DNA from: Psychrobacter sp. DAB_AL43B
GTDB lineage: Bacteria; Pseudomonadota; Gammaproteobacteria; Pseudomonadales; Moraxellaceae
Assembly (NCBI RefSeq): GCF_900168255.1
Contig: NZ_LT799838.1
Location: 372,001-436,000 of the forward strand
Direction of reading: 5' to 3'
DNA: 64,000 nucleotides
Below are positions 53,158-62,845 of this stretch, piece by piece; the first letter of the stretch is position 1, and each line of letters begins with the position of its first letter. Both the position numbers and the translations under genes were made by a program. The notes beneath the pieces were generated by a model. It was given only the letters and a program-made list of their open reading frames with translations. It was not told the origin of the DNA and ran no database searches.

Positions 53158-55377
53158 TTACAATGAGGCTAATATATCATTGAATAAAGCACTTGGACGC
53201 ATCGCTTGCTCAGCCAATGCTTCATCTGCTAAGTAGTAGCCTTTAAGATCGATAGGTTTGCCCTGAGCTTCGTTTAGCTCTTTAACGATACTTGCTTCAT
53301 TGCTCTCTAACTGTTGCGCAAGTGGCGCAAATTGCGCTTTTAGATCGCTGTCTTGATCTTGCGCAGCCAGCTCTTGTGCCCAGTACATGGTCAGATAGAA
53401 GTGACTACCACGGTTATCTAGTTCACCAGTTTTACGTGATGGCGACTTGTCATTTAATAACAGTTTTTCAGTCGCCGTATCAAGCGTATCCGCCAATACT
53501 TGAGCCTTGGTATTACCGTCATTCTGTGCCAAATGCTCCAAAGATACCGTCAAGGCTAAAAACTCACCTAATGAATCCCAACGTAAATGGTTTTCTTCAA
53601 GCAATTGTTGAACGTGCTTAGGTGCTGAACCACCGGCGCCTGTTTCAAACAAACCGCCGCCTTTCATAAGCGGTACGACTGACAACATTTTAGCACTCGT
53701 TCCTAACTCTAGAATTGGGAATAAATCAGTGAGGTAATCACGTAAGATATTACCAGTAGCAGAAATCGTATCAAGACCACGAGCAACGCGTTCTAAGGTA
53801 TAACGCATCGCACGAACCTGCGACATGATTTCAATATGCAGACCATCGGTGTCGTAATCTTTTAAGTAGGTTTGAACTTTTTTGATCAACTCATTTTCGT
53901 GTGGACGATACGGGTCTAACCAAAAGATAACTGGCGTATCTGATTCGCGTGCGCGGCGTACTGCAAGTTTCACCCAATCTTGGATAGGCTCATCTTTTAC
54001 CTGACACATGCGCCAAATATCGCCCTTTTCAACACGTTGTTCAAGCAATACTTCATCAGTTTCTTCGTCAACAATACGAGCCATGCCCGAATCGCTCGCT
54101 TCAAAGGTTTTATCATGCGAACCATATTCTTCTGCTTTTTGTGCCATCAAGCCAACGTTAGGGACAGTACCCATCGTCGTTGGATCAAAATTGCCGTGCC
54201 ATTTACAGAAGTTAATCATTTCTTGATAGATACGAGCAAAGGTGGACTCAGGCATGACGGCTTTACAGTCATACATTTTTCCATCGGCGCCCCACATTTT
54301 ACCACCTGAGCGAATCATAGCCGGCATAGAAGCATCGACAATCACGTCACTTGGTGAATGGAAGTTGGTGATACCTTTTGATGAATCAACCATAGCAAGG
54401 CGTGGACGATGTACTTGGCAAGCATGTAAATCGCGCTCAATTTCTTCACGCTTACTGGCTGGCAACTCGGCAATTTTTTCATACAAACTTGCCATGCCGT
54501 TATTAACGTTAATACCTAACTCGTCAAAGAAAGCGCCATGTTTGCTAAAGGCATCTTTATAATATGTTTTAACCGCATGCCCAAATACGATAGGATGCGA
54601 TACTTTCATCATGGTGGCTTTTACGTGCAATGAAAATAAAATACCGGCTTCGCGGCAATCTTCCATTTCACGCTCATAAAATTCAAGCAATGCTTGTTTG
54701 CTCATAAACATCAGGTCGATGACTTCTTTGTCCAGCAAAGCAATTCCTGATTTGAAGACATTGATAGTGCCATCTTCAGCGACGCGCTCCATACGTACGG
54801 TACGCGCTTTATCTAGAGTGATAGATTGCTCACCCGCATAGAAGTCGCCGCTGTGCATGTGCGATACGTGCGTCTGTGACCACTGTTTCCATTCACCCAT
54901 AGAATGCGGATGTTTGCGCGCGTAGTTTTTGACCGCTTTCGGTGCACGGCGATCTGAGTTACCTTCACGCAATACAGGATTTACCGAGCTGCCTAGGCTT
55001 TTACCGTAGCGCTGACGAATTTCTGTCTCTTCATCCGTTTTTGGATCATCTGGGAAATCAGGTATCGCATAGCCTTTGTCTTGTAACTCTTTAATACAGG
55101 CTTTTAGCTGGGGGATTGAGGCACTGACGTTAGGCAGTTTAATAATATTGGTATTAGGATCTTGCGTTAGTCGACCGAGCTCAGCGAGGTTATCAGGAAC
55201 GCGTTGTTCTTCGTTTAAGTACTCAGGGAATTCAGCCAGCACGCGAGCTGCAACAGAGATATCAGTGCTTTCAACCTCAATGCCTGCCGTGTGAGTAAAA
55301 GCTTTAACAATAGGCAAAAATGAGAGGGTCGCTAGCGCTGGTGCTTCGTCAGTTTTTGTATAAATAATTTTTGACAT
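53158..55377 (-). CDS. NADP-dependent isocitrate dehydrogenase (monomeric type)
   Basis: A 739-residue monomeric isocitrate dehydrogenase, the usual length for this class (about 740). The opening [20 protein letters not shown] is typical, as are [37 protein letters not shown] (substrate-binding), [17 protein letters not shown], the DxxKG-like [16 protein letters not shown], and the C-terminal [15 protein letters not shown]. It is not homologous in overall length to the dimeric Icd encoded convergently at 51646, but catalyses the same reaction. Such pairs are documented in cold-adapted bacteria such as Colwellia, where the monomer is cold-active. Confidence 0.95.
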   Translation of the reverse strand: MSKIIYTKTDEAPALATLSFLPIVKAFTHTAGIEVESTDISVAARVLAEFPEYLNEEQRVPDNLAELGRLTQDPNTNIIKLPNVSASIPQLKACIKELQDKGYAIPDFPDDPKTDEETEIRQRYGKSLGSSVNPVLREGNSDRRAPKAVKNYARKHPHSMGEWKQWSQTHVSHMHSGDFYAGEQSITLDKARTVRMERVAEDGTINVFKSGIALLDKEVIDLMFMSKQALLEFYEREMEDCREAGILFSLHVKATMMKVSHPIVFGHAVKTYYKDAFSKHGAFFDELGINVNNGMASLYEKIAELPASKREEIERDLHACQVHRPRLAMVDSSKGITNFHSPSDVIVDASMPAMIRSGGKMWGADGKMYDCKAVMPESTFARIYQEMINFCKWHGNFDPTTMGTVPNVGLMAQKAEEYGSHDKTFEASDSGMARIVDEETDEVLLEQRVEKGDIWRMCQVKDEPIQDWVKLAVRRARESDTPVIFWLDPYRPHENELIKKVQTYLKDYDTDGLHIEIMSQVRAMRYTLERVARGLDTISATGNILRDYLTDLFPILELGTSAKMLSVVPLMKGGGLFETGAGGSAPKHVQQLLEENHLRWDSLGEFLALTVSLEHLAQNDGNTKAQVLADTLDTATEKLLLNDKSPSRKTGELDNRGSHFYLTMYWAQELAAQDQDSDLKAQFAPLAQQLESNEASIVKELNEAQGKPIDLKGYYLADEALAEQAMRPSALFNDILASL

Positions 55378-56027
55378 TAGTAGGACATTCCTTTTGATTG
55401 TAATTAATAATAAGGCACAAATATAATTTAATAATGCTATACAGCCCTTATGTAATAATGGGCCATGCGGTTAGACTAAATAGCTTATAGCTGTTTTTTT
55501 ATAGGCAGTCTCTTGAAGACTTTCGAGTCTACTTAGAGTTTTTCTTTCGTTAAGAAGGCAATTTGACTGTCTTGTCTGAACTGCCTGAAAGTGAATGGCG
55601 GACGCCACATTATAGTTAACTAATTATAAATCAGCTGCGATGTCAATCTCGCATAATGAACTAAGTGTAGCGTTTTCGCTTGTTTCTAATATATCTGAAT
55701 TACATTAAGCTATTAAGAGCCTTATTCTACCAGTCATCTGATAAAATTTCATCCTTTCTATACAAACGCTATTCTTTAATATAAATAATAAAGCGCGTAG
55801 TCACATTGTAGATACAAGTAGCAGACAAGCCGCCTCTAATGCTATTTTAAAAAACAAATCAATCATAAAAAGTCATCTATATTGTTGTAGATGGCTTTTT
55901 TTATGGTTGATTTATAACTATGTAGAGAGCATTTTTATCTATTTTACTCATTTAGTCTGCAAATTGTGACAGCATATGAGTAGAATTTTGCTAGGCTAGG
56001 CGTGTACAAAAATAAAAAGTGAGCATT
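55378..56027. other. Divergent intergenic region with an orphan terminator
   Basis: 650 bp between the monomeric isocitrate dehydrogenase gene (minus) and the acyltransferase gene (plus). Both flanking genes start here, yet a strong rho-independent terminator lies in it at 55867-55903, so it may hold an unannotated small RNA gene upstream of that terminator. No ORF of note. Confidence 0.55.
55867..55903 (+). terminator. Orphan terminator in a divergent region
   Basis: AAAAGTCATCTATA with TGTAGATGGCTTTT (one G-U pair and terminal mismatch), loop TTGT-like, followed by T-run to about 55903. No gene on the plus strand ends here. Confidence 0.75.
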
Positions 56028-57374
56028 ATGAGTTTACAGTACGCACTACTTGGCGATATGAGCTGGCAGAATCGAGCAGAGTGGCAAATACCAGACACCC
56101 CTTTTATGTCATTCGCTTTTTGGCAGGCGCTCAGTGACACCGGAGCGATTGGCGAGCAGGCGGGCTGGTTGCCTATTTATGTGTTGATATATCGCGTAGA
56201 GGATTCTAGTAGCACAGCGATAACAGGTTCTTCAACGGCATCATTGTCATCATCGCCATTAGATATATCAGAGCCGATTGCGGTGATGCCAGTATTTGTA
56301 AAGGGTCATCATCAAGGCGAGTTTGTATTTGATCATGCGTGGGCGCAAGCATATGCACAGTATGGTCTCGACTATTATCCTCGGCTAGTCACTAGTGCAC
56401 CTTATACCCCAGTCACCGGCGAGCGTTTATGGTTGGCGCGTGGCGAAAAACTGAATGCTGAGATTGTGCAAACTGCAATTGCAGGGATTGATGATATTGC
56501 TCAGCAAGTTGGCGCGTCAGGTTGGCATGGACTGTTTGTCAGGCCTGAGTTTGCTGCTATCGCAACCACGTTAATGCCCGTTGATAGCGATATCAATCTT
56601 GGTGTTGAAGCCCAAAATCCTGCTTCTGAGTCGACATTTGCTTATACACCGATACTTGAGCGCCAAGGCTGCCAGTTTTTATGGCAAAATAAAAACCTCA
56701 GTCAAAATGATGAACCATTTACTGACTTCGAAGGATTTTTAGCGACGCTCAGAGCCAAAAAGCGTAAAACCATTCGTGCTGAGCGTAGAAAAGTCACCGA
56801 GCAAGGTATCATTTGCCAGCGAAAATGCGGTGATGAGATTACTGATGCCGACTGGAAAACGTTTTATCATTGTTATGTGATGACCTATGCGATACGTGGG
56901 CAACAGCCGTATTTGACCATGGATTTTTTTAAAGCATTGGCGCAAGGTATGGCTGAACACCTAATGTTGGCACAAGCTGTTGATGTAAATGGTGAAGTTA
57001 TCGCTAGCAGTCTGTTTTTATATGACAAACCCGATAGTAAAAATGCGACTTTGTACGGTCGTTACTGGGGTGCGCTTGGTGAGTATGATAGCTTGCACTT
57101 TGAGCTGTGTTATTATCAAGGTATTGATTTTGCGATCGAGCAAGGCTTAAGCTATTTCGATCCTGGCACCCAAGGCGAGCATAAACTGATTCGTGGTTTT
57201 GTCCCTACTAAAACGCACTCCTTACATCGCATTTATGATGCGCGTTTTGTACCAGCGATTGGCGATTTTTGTAAAAAAGATCGTCTACATATGGCGCAGT
57301 ATCGAGAGCAGGCATTTGAGGCTTTGCCATTTAATATTGATAATATGCCGATGTTTGATAGTGCTAATGTTTGA
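56028..57374 (+). CDS. GNAT-type acyltransferase of the COG3146 (DUF482/PF04339) family
   Basis: About 448 residues. The family has two fused acetyltransferase-like (FemX-type) domains; recognizable features are DTPFMSFAFWQALSDTGAIG, LPIYVLIY, GLFVRPEF, FLATLRAKKRKTIRAERRKV, and near the C-terminus YFDPGTQGEHKLIRGFVP then THSLHRIYDARF. Function unknown; annotations vary between N-acetyltransferase and peptidoglycan-related. I chose the ATG at 56028, since AGTGAG precedes it, over the GTG at 56019. Ser/Thr-rich insert near residues 65-85. It stands alone before ubiC. Confidence 0.88.
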   Translation: MSLQYALLGDMSWQNRAEWQIPDTPFMSFAFWQALSDTGAIGEQAGWLPIYVLIYRVEDSSSTAITGSSTASLSSSPLDISEPIAVMPVFVKGHHQGEFVFDHAWAQAYAQYGLDYYPRLVTSAPYTPVTGERLWLARGEKLNAEIVQTAIAGIDDIAQQVGASGWHGLFVRPEFAAIATTLMPVDSDINLGVEAQNPASESTFAYTPILERQGCQFLWQNKNLSQNDEPFTDFEGFLATLRAKKRKTIRAERRKVTEQGIICQRKCGDEITDADWKTFYHCYVMTYAIRGQQPYLTMDFFKALAQGMAEHLMLAQAVDVNGEVIASSLFLYDKPDSKNATLYGRYWGALGEYDSLHFELCYYQGIDFAIEQGLSYFDPGTQGEHKLIRGFVPTKTHSLHRIYDARFVPAIGDFCKKDRLHMAQYREQAFEALPFNIDNMPMFDSANV

Positions 57375-57416
57375 TAGTACTAATGTTTGATATAGTTCAT
57401 ACACTTTTAAAAGAAT

Positions 57417-57502
57417 ACAGCGTTGCTGGAATGAATTTTTCGAAGCCTCTGGAGTGCAAAGCGCACAGCAAGCGAGGAAATTTTATACCAGCAACGCACT
57501 GT
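57417..57502 (+). repeat. Dispersed imperfect palindrome, copy D (best preserved)
   Basis: Ends ACAGCGTTGCTGG (57417-57429) and CCAGCAACGCACTGT (57488-57502) are inverted apart from two inserted bases. The centre includes TCGAAGCCTCTGGAGTGC, then AAAGCGCACAGCAAGCGAGG. It lies between the acyltransferase gene and ubiC. Confidence 0.9.
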
Positions 57503-57603
57503 TTGACTTGTATCTTTTTTATTTAGACCTGACTATAGCAATGATTAATCTTCTTTCTTCTTTAACAAGCTTCTATTTAATAAGCGCCTATTAGCCATAA
57601 ACT

Positions 57604-58110
57604 ATGACCAGTACTCTTTCTTGTATTACCAATTCATCACCTCCGGCTGAGCTATTATCTTGGCTAAATACCGAAGGCTCTCTTACTGCCTTGCTAGAGG
57701 CAAAAGCGGGGCAGCCGCTACGCGTAAAACGCAGCTTTGAGGGTTATCGGTTATTGTCTTTAATACAAAAAAAGCAATTAGGTCTACAAGGCGCAGCGTT
57801 GAGTCGTCCATTATTAGCGTGGGTACGTGAGGCGCAGCTATACGGTAATGATGAGCTGCCATGGGTACAAGCTCAAAGTATTTTCCCGTTATCAAGTTTG
57901 CAGGGTCGCGCGCGCCGTCTTCAACAGTTAAAAAGCACACCGATTGGCTATGTATTGTTTAAGCGCAGTCGCACCTTACCCAATCAACGCTTTATCGAGC
58001 ATACAACAGATGGCTGGCAACGGCAGACACTTTATGATTGGTATGGGCGCAAATTACTGATTAGTGAGACGTTTTTGCCGCAATTCTGTCAAACACAGCT
58101 GGACCTTTAA
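57604..58110 (+). CDS. ubiC: Chorismate pyruvate-lyase
   Basis: A 168-residue enzyme that removes pyruvate from chorismate to make 4-hydroxybenzoate, the first step of ubiquinone synthesis. Family pattern: LTALLEAKAGQPLRVKRSFEG, the WVREAQLYG strand-turn, PWVQAQSIFP, and LKSTPIGYVLFKRSRTLPNQRF with conserved Arg residues, then YDWYGRKLLISETFLP. The ATG fits the family start, although the ribosome site is weak. The usual partner ubiA is not downstream here; glyA follows after 400 bases. Confidence 0.9.
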   Translation: MTSTLSCITNSSPPAELLSWLNTEGSLTALLEAKAGQPLRVKRSFEGYRLLSLIQKKQLGLQGAALSRPLLAWVREAQLYGNDELPWVQAQSIFPLSSLQGRARRLQQLKSTPIGYVLFKRSRTLPNQRFIEHTTDGWQRQTLYDWYGRKLLISETFLPQFCQTQLDL

Positions 58111-58512
58111 ATGCTTCATTAGCAAAATAAAATGATTGATCAATTGGTCAGCTATTATTTTACTCTTTATTATTAAGAGGTTTTTAGTTAATAAGTGTCT
58201 TATAATTTTATAGTTTAGATTTAGGTTATATATTTGCAAAATACTGATTGATATATATTTTTAAGAAATAAATATCATCATGTAGGCTACTCAATATAAG
58301 GTGAGATTTTTTTGCGGTCGTAACATAAATTTTCATGTTACACTTAAACTTTAGCGATGATATCGATGCAAGCGCGTATCGAATTTATTGTTAAATCTGA
58401 CAAGCTAATAACAAGCACACTACTTTTGCTTGCCTACTTCAAACTTCTTTTGTTACTCACTTCTTTTCAATGAAAGTTACTACTAACGACAGTCACAACT
58501 TAGGATTTTACT
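58111..58512. other. Upstream region of glyA
   Basis: 402 bp, AT-rich, containing the glyA promoter and leader. I looked for a riboswitch-like arrangement and saw none. AGGATTTT precedes the ATG. Confidence 0.5.
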
Positions 58513-59769
58513 ATGTTTAAAGATATTTCTATCAAAGATTTTGATCCCGTACTTGCTGAAGCCATGGCTGCTGAAAGCGTTCGTCAAGAAAACCATATTG
58601 AGCTTATCGCTTCAGAGAACTACTGCTCACAAGCGGTTATGGAAGCGCAAGGTACCGACCTGACCAATAAATACGCTGAAGGCTATCCTGGTAAGCGTTA
58701 TTACGGTGGTTGTGAGCACGTCGACGTCGTTGAACAATTGGCCATTGACCGTGCAAAAGAGCTATTCGGTGCCGAGTATGTCAACGTCCAGCCGCATTCT
58801 GGTAGCCAAGCAAACTCTGCTGTTTTCTTAGCATTGTTAGATGCCAATGATACGGTTCTTGGTATGAGCTTAGACGCGGGTGGTCACTTGACGCATGGCG
58901 CGCATATCAATTTCTCAGGTTTGAACTACAACGCGGTACAGTATGGCTTGGTTGAAGAAACTGGTCTTATCGATTATGACGAAGTTGAGCGTTTGGCAAA
59001 AGAGCACAAACCTAAAATGATCATCGCTGGTTTTTCAGCGTATTCACAAGTGGTCGATTGGGCGCGTTTCCGTGAGATCTCTGATGAAGTTGGCGCTTAT
59101 TTGTTAGTTGACATGGCACACGTTGCTGGTCTAGTTGCTGGTGGTGTTTATCCAAACCCAGTACCTTTTGCGGATGTGGTCACTACCACAACGCACAAAA
59201 CCTTACGTGGCCCACGCTCAGGTATGATCCTTGCTCGTGACGAGAAGCTGGCGAAAAAGCTAAACTCAGCGGTATTCCCAGGCAACCAAGGTGGTCCATT
59301 GATGCACGTTATCGCTGCCAAAGCGGTATCATTCAAAGAAGCATTAGAAGACAACTTCAAAACCTATCAGCAGCAAGTGGTTAAAAACGCTCAAGCAATG
59401 GCGAAAGTAATCATCGACCGTGGCTATGAAATCATCTCTGGCGGTACTGAAAATCATCTGATGCTGATCAGCTTAGTGAAGCAAGAAATGACTGGTAAAG
59501 AAGCGGATAAATGGCTTGGTGATGCGCACATTACTGTGAATAAAAACGCCGTGCCAAACGATCCAAAATCACCGTTTGTGACTTCAGGTGTGCGTATTGG
59601 TACACCAGCGATTACTACTCGTGGCTTCAATGAAGCGCAAGCCGCTGAATTGGCTGGTTGGATTTGTGATGTACTAGACAGTCGTGGCGATGAAACAGTC
59701 ACCGCTGAAGTACGTGGCAAAGTAGAAGCTATCTGTAAAGAGCTTCCTGTATATGCTAAAAACCAGTAA
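58513..59769 (+). CDS. glyA: Serine hydroxymethyltransferase
   Basis: A 418-residue PLP enzyme interconverting serine and glycine with tetrahydrofolate, the main one-carbon source. [44 protein letters not shown] and the PLP Lys229 in [14 protein letters not shown] are all present, as is [16 protein letters not shown]. Length equals the E. coli enzyme. Standalone, ending in a strong terminator. Confidence 0.98.
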   Translation: MFKDISIKDFDPVLAEAMAAESVRQENHIELIASENYCSQAVMEAQGTDLTNKYAEGYPGKRYYGGCEHVDVVEQLAIDRAKELFGAEYVNVQPHSGSQANSAVFLALLDANDTVLGMSLDAGGHLTHGAHINFSGLNYNAVQYGLVEETGLIDYDEVERLAKEHKPKMIIAGFSAYSQVVDWARFREISDEVGAYLLVDMAHVAGLVAGGVYPNPVPFADVVTTTTHKTLRGPRSGMILARDEKLAKKLNSAVFPGNQGGPLMHVIAAKAVSFKEALEDNFKTYQQQVVKNAQAMAKVIIDRGYEIISGGTENHLMLISLVKQEMTGKEADKWLGDAHITVNKNAVPNDPKSPFVTSGVRIGTPAITTRGFNEAQAAELAGWICDVLDSRGDETVTAEVRGKVEAICKELPVYAKNQ

Positions 59770-59796
59770 CTTTTAAGCGCTCTTATTAAGAGTTGT

Positions 59797-59837
59797 AAAA
59801 AAACCGCTTAGCTGAATATGGCTAGGCGGTTTTTTTG
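59797..59837 (+). terminator. Terminator after glyA
   Basis: AAAACCGC-TTAGC with GCTAG-GCGGTTTT stem, followed by T7. An A-run on the left also permits function in the other direction. Confidence 0.88.
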
Positions 59838-59918
59838 TGAGTAATATAATGATAGATTAATATAGGTTATGGATTACAAGCTAAATCTTCAATAGACAGC
59901 CGTTAAAGAGTAATAAAA

Positions 59919-61052
59919 ATGACAGACTATGATATTGATAAATTACTCGAGCAGTTAGAGCAGTATCCTGACGATGATAAGTTATTAGCGATAATTGCGC
60001 TTTACTATATCGAAAATCCAGAGGGTGATAAGGACTTAGAGTATTTAGAAAAAGCTTACCAAACCAACCCTTCGATAGAAAATACCCATAATTTAGCTTT
60101 TTGGTTGGATCATGAGTATGGGGAAGAAGAGAGGGGTATAGAATTACAAAAACAGGCTCTTCTTCTGCAACCACAGTCTTATTATCCATATGCGAGCTAT
60201 GCTCAAATGCTCAGCTTTGATGTTGGATTAACAGACGATAGCTTTGCTTTTAAGTCTGTCGAGCACTATCAGGAAGTTATAAAGTACTGTTTGATAGCTA
60301 TGGATAAGTATTCTAATGCGCCACTCAAACATCGTCAGTTGTACCCATTAATTCCTATCGGTTTATATAACAATATTGCATGCAGCTGTACTATGTTGGA
60401 TGACTATGATCGAGCGCTTAGTTATTTTTTACAGTGTATACAATTATTAGAAAATCTGAATAGCTATGATTTTGGAGCAGCAATATCGCAAGCTATATTA
60501 GATGATGAAAAATATAAGCTCTTACTCAATCAAACTCGACTGTATATTTTGATAGGAAATAGGCAACAAGCATTAATGCTATTAAGTCAATTACAGAAAA
60601 ATACCCAGTGTGATAACTTAGATATTGCTAATCTTTATGCAAGAGTAGGCGAATATGAGCTGGCAAGTGAAATAGTTTCAGATAATTATGTAGATGATTC
60701 ATGGGAATGGATATGGTATGCCATCTACCAAGGTGATCAAGATAAATGGCATAGGATGAAACAAGTTACGCTTGAAAACGAAGTCAAATCGTTGGCTGAA
60801 TCTCAAGCTGAGGCTGAAAATTATCAAGTAGCAAATGAGCTGGATTTACTTGAACAAGAAAATGAAGCTATAGAACATACAAAAAATGTCATTAGTAATA
60901 TAAGAGTTATGCTAAAAACTGATAGTTATCATAAGCCTGACAATAGTATAAAAAAAGAATTTCTTAGAACATTTTTTGGCTGTTTATTGTTTGGTTGTCA
61001 TGTACATGGTAATTTAATGGACGATACTATGGCAATGAGTGCACAAGAATAA
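59919..61052 (+). CDS. TPR-like repeat protein of unknown function
   Basis: A 377-residue acidic protein made mostly of paired helices. TPR-like units include LLAIIALYYIENPEGDKDLEYLEKAY, EERGIELQKQALLLQP, GLYNNIACSCTMLDDYDRALSYFLQCIQLLE and NQTRLYILIGNRQQALMLLSQLQ (broken by conserved turns), followed by a coiled segment rich in Glu/Gln (about 285-325) and a Cys/His-containing end (FFGCLLFGCHVHGN). No signal peptide or membrane segment. I do not recognise a specific family. It is more AT-rich than neighbours and lies between housekeeping genes, so it may be an accessory insertion; TPR scaffolding of protein contacts is the only functional inference. Confidence 0.6.
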   Translation: MTDYDIDKLLEQLEQYPDDDKLLAIIALYYIENPEGDKDLEYLEKAYQTNPSIENTHNLAFWLDHEYGEEERGIELQKQALLLQPQSYYPYASYAQMLSFDVGLTDDSFAFKSVEHYQEVIKYCLIAMDKYSNAPLKHRQLYPLIPIGLYNNIACSCTMLDDYDRALSYFLQCIQLLENLNSYDFGAAISQAILDDEKYKLLLNQTRLYILIGNRQQALMLLSQLQKNTQCDNLDIANLYARVGEYELASEIVSDNYVDDSWEWIWYAIYQGDQDKWHRMKQVTLENEVKSLAESQAEAENYQVANELDLLEQENEAIEHTKNVISNIRVMLKTDSYHKPDNSIKKEFLRTFFGCLLFGCHVHGNLMDDTMAMSAQE

Positions 61053-61060
61053 TCGAGTAT

Positions 61061-61100
61061 TAAAAAAGGCTGAGCTACATTATCGTAGTCCAGCCTTATT
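61061..61100. terminator. Bidirectional terminator between TPR gene and gltS
   Basis: AAGGCTG...CTAC with GTAG...CAGCCTT (61066-61078 with 61085-61097), one internal mismatch pair; A6 on the left for the minus strand. Confidence 0.75.
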
Positions 61101-61131
61101 CATTTTAGTCTAATTACGTTGCATTAATAGC

Positions 61132-62403
61132 TTAAAACGGTATCTTAGTAAATATCTGCAATACCGTCGCGTTAACGATATCGACAAAGAAAGCACCAAC
61201 CATCGGTACAATCAAAAATGCCTTTGGTGATGGCAAATAGCGATCGGTAACTGCCTGCATATTAGCAATAGCCGTTGGCGTTGCGCCCATACCAAAACCA
61301 GAATGTCCGGCTGCCAAAACGGCGGCATCATAATCTTTGCCCATGATTCTAAAGGTGACAAAATAAGCATAAGCAATCATGACGGCAGTTTGTACGAGTA
61401 AGATTATCAAGACCGGCCCTGCTAAATCTGTCAATTCCCACAGTTTTAGGGATAACAGCGCCATGGCTAAAAATAGGCTTAACGAAGCATTACCAATCAC
61501 ATCAATCGCGCGGTCAAACATATCAAAGTTAAAGACCATGGTCAGCGCATTACGAATAATCACGCCGCCTGCCAATGCCCAAACGAAGGTTGGCAACTCA
61601 AATGCCGTGCCCTCTGCAACGATGGTCATCAAATCGGCAAACGCTAAAGCGCCTGCAAATAATGCCAGACTTTCAATGGTAGAAGAAGCGGTAATCAGAC
61701 GAATGTTATCCGGCTTTTCAAACATCTCTTCATGTCTGTCATCACTATCTTCGGTATGTTTGGTGCTATATAAAGACTGCTGACCAGCAAGCTTTTCAAC
61801 GTCACTTTGATTTGGATTTATGGGCGCTGGCTTAATGCCCATTTTATTGATCAATCTGCGTGCAACAGGACCACCAACCAGACCGCCTGCAACCAAACCA
61901 TAAGTAGCAACGGCAATACCGAGGGTTGTGGCGCCAACCACACCGTATTGTTCTTCTAACACCACACCCCATGCTCCTGCAGTACCATGCCCGCCTGTTA
62001 GAGCGATAGAACCTGTGACCAAACCGAGCAGTGGATCAAGCCCAAGTGCGCTTGCCATTGCTACCCCAACCACATCCTGTAAAACAATAAAAACAGATAC
62101 AACGATGGTAAAAATGAGTAACGGTGAGCCACCCGCTTTAAGGCGTCCAAAATCGGCACTCAGACCAATTGAGGCAAAAAACATCAGCATAGTCGCTGTT
62201 TGTAGACCTTGGTGAAAGTTAAAAGTATAACCCCATAGCAAATTAAGCGCATATACGATTGCGGCAGCAACTAGACCACCCGCGACAGGCTCTGGAATAT
62301 TAAAATCTTCCAAGAACTTTATCTTCTTAACCAAGAAGCGCCCAAGTAACAGCACTAGTGTTGCAAATATTAGCGTGTAATATCCATTTAGTGTAACTTC
62401 CAT
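61132..62403 (-). CDS. gltS: Sodium/glutamate symporter GltS
   Basis: A 423-residue Na+-coupled glutamate transporter with about 10-12 membrane segments in two repeat halves. GltS signatures: LTGGHGTAGAWG in the first half and the inverted counterpart AAGHSGFGMGATPTAIANMQ in the second. A long cytoplasmic loop (about 200-235, charged, DDRHEEMFEKPDN) lies between halves. The transporter is at the end of a minus-strand array but is separated from the barstar gene by a hairpin, so it has its own promoter or relies on readthrough. Confidence 0.95.
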   Translation of the reverse strand: MEVTLNGYYTLIFATLVLLLGRFLVKKIKFLEDFNIPEPVAGGLVAAAIVYALNLLWGYTFNFHQGLQTATMLMFFASIGLSADFGRLKAGGSPLLIFTIVVSVFIVLQDVVGVAMASALGLDPLLGLVTGSIALTGGHGTAGAWGVVLEEQYGVVGATTLGIAVATYGLVAGGLVGGPVARRLINKMGIKPAPINPNQSDVEKLAGQQSLYSTKHTEDSDDRHEEMFEKPDNIRLITASSTIESLALFAGALAFADLMTIVAEGTAFELPTFVWALAGGVIIRNALTMVFNFDMFDRAIDVIGNASLSLFLAMALLSLKLWELTDLAGPVLIILLVQTAVMIAYAYFVTFRIMGKDYDAAVLAAGHSGFGMGATPTAIANMQAVTDRYLPSPKAFLIVPMVGAFFVDIVNATVLQIFTKIPF

Positions 62404-62442
62404 AAGTTAATCCTTTCTATAAATATAACTCTATAAATTAAC

Positions 62443-62480
62443 CTGAATTCGGGATAAATCTGTTTTTATCTCGAATTCAG
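62443..62480. other. 16-bp hairpin between barstar gene and gltS
   Basis: CTGAATTCGGGATAAA pairs with TTTATCTCGAATTCAG (62443-62458 with 62465-62480; one G-U pair). On the minus strand it is followed by GGTTAATTT, not a strong T-run. Terminator of the barstar unit, gltS attenuator or operator are all possible. Confidence 0.55.
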
Positions 62481-62505
62481 ATTCTTGTGATATTAGCGAC
62501 TAAAA

Positions 62506-62844
62506 TCAGTCGTTTGATGCCACAATAATCCATAATTGTGGTTTGCCAAAATCGTTATAGGCGTCCTCAACGATGCGTTTAAAGACATTAAAGTCCTCAG
62601 TATTTATTTTTTCCACCTCATTTAAGTAAATCTTTAGGTGTTTTATATCGCTATCAGTCAAACAGTCCCAAGCACTGTCCCAGTTATGCGAAAAATAACT
62701 GGGGAAACTACCTACTTTTGCTAAGCTAGTCAATAGAGTTTCTTTATTTAAGACGTCGCCAATAGGGATATTAATCGCTTGTTCAGGAATACTGCCAATA
62801 AGGGCAGAGCTGTTTTGATTAATATAATAAATCGCTTGGCTCAT
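62506..62844 (-). CDS. Barstar-family RNase inhibitor
   Basis: A 112-residue acidic cytoplasmic protein of the barstar family (PF01337). The characteristic region is FPSYFSHNWDSAWDCLTD, corresponding to the barstar stretch whose Trp/Asp side packs on the RNase active site. The fold would be completed by HLKIYLNEVEKI and QLWIIVAS. It would block the RNase encoded just upstream until that domain leaves the cytoplasm. The two genes are separated by one base (TGATATG) and its Shine-Dalgarno GGAGG, placed inside the end of the RNase gene, is strong; the RNase gene has only AGGA. Coupling and inhibitor excess are therefore expected. No signal peptide. Confidence 0.88.
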   Translation of the reverse strand: MSQAIYYINQNSSALIGSIPEQAINIPIGDVLNKETLLTSLAKVGSFPSYFSHNWDSAWDCLTDSDIKHLKIYLNEVEKINTEDFNVFKRIVEDAYNDFGKPQLWIIVASND

Positions 62845-62845
62845 A

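Noticed and set aside
58111-58512. Glycine riboswitch or other structured leader before glyA
   Set aside because: I could not recognise a tandem aptamer or any conserved riboswitch core, only AT-rich sequence.
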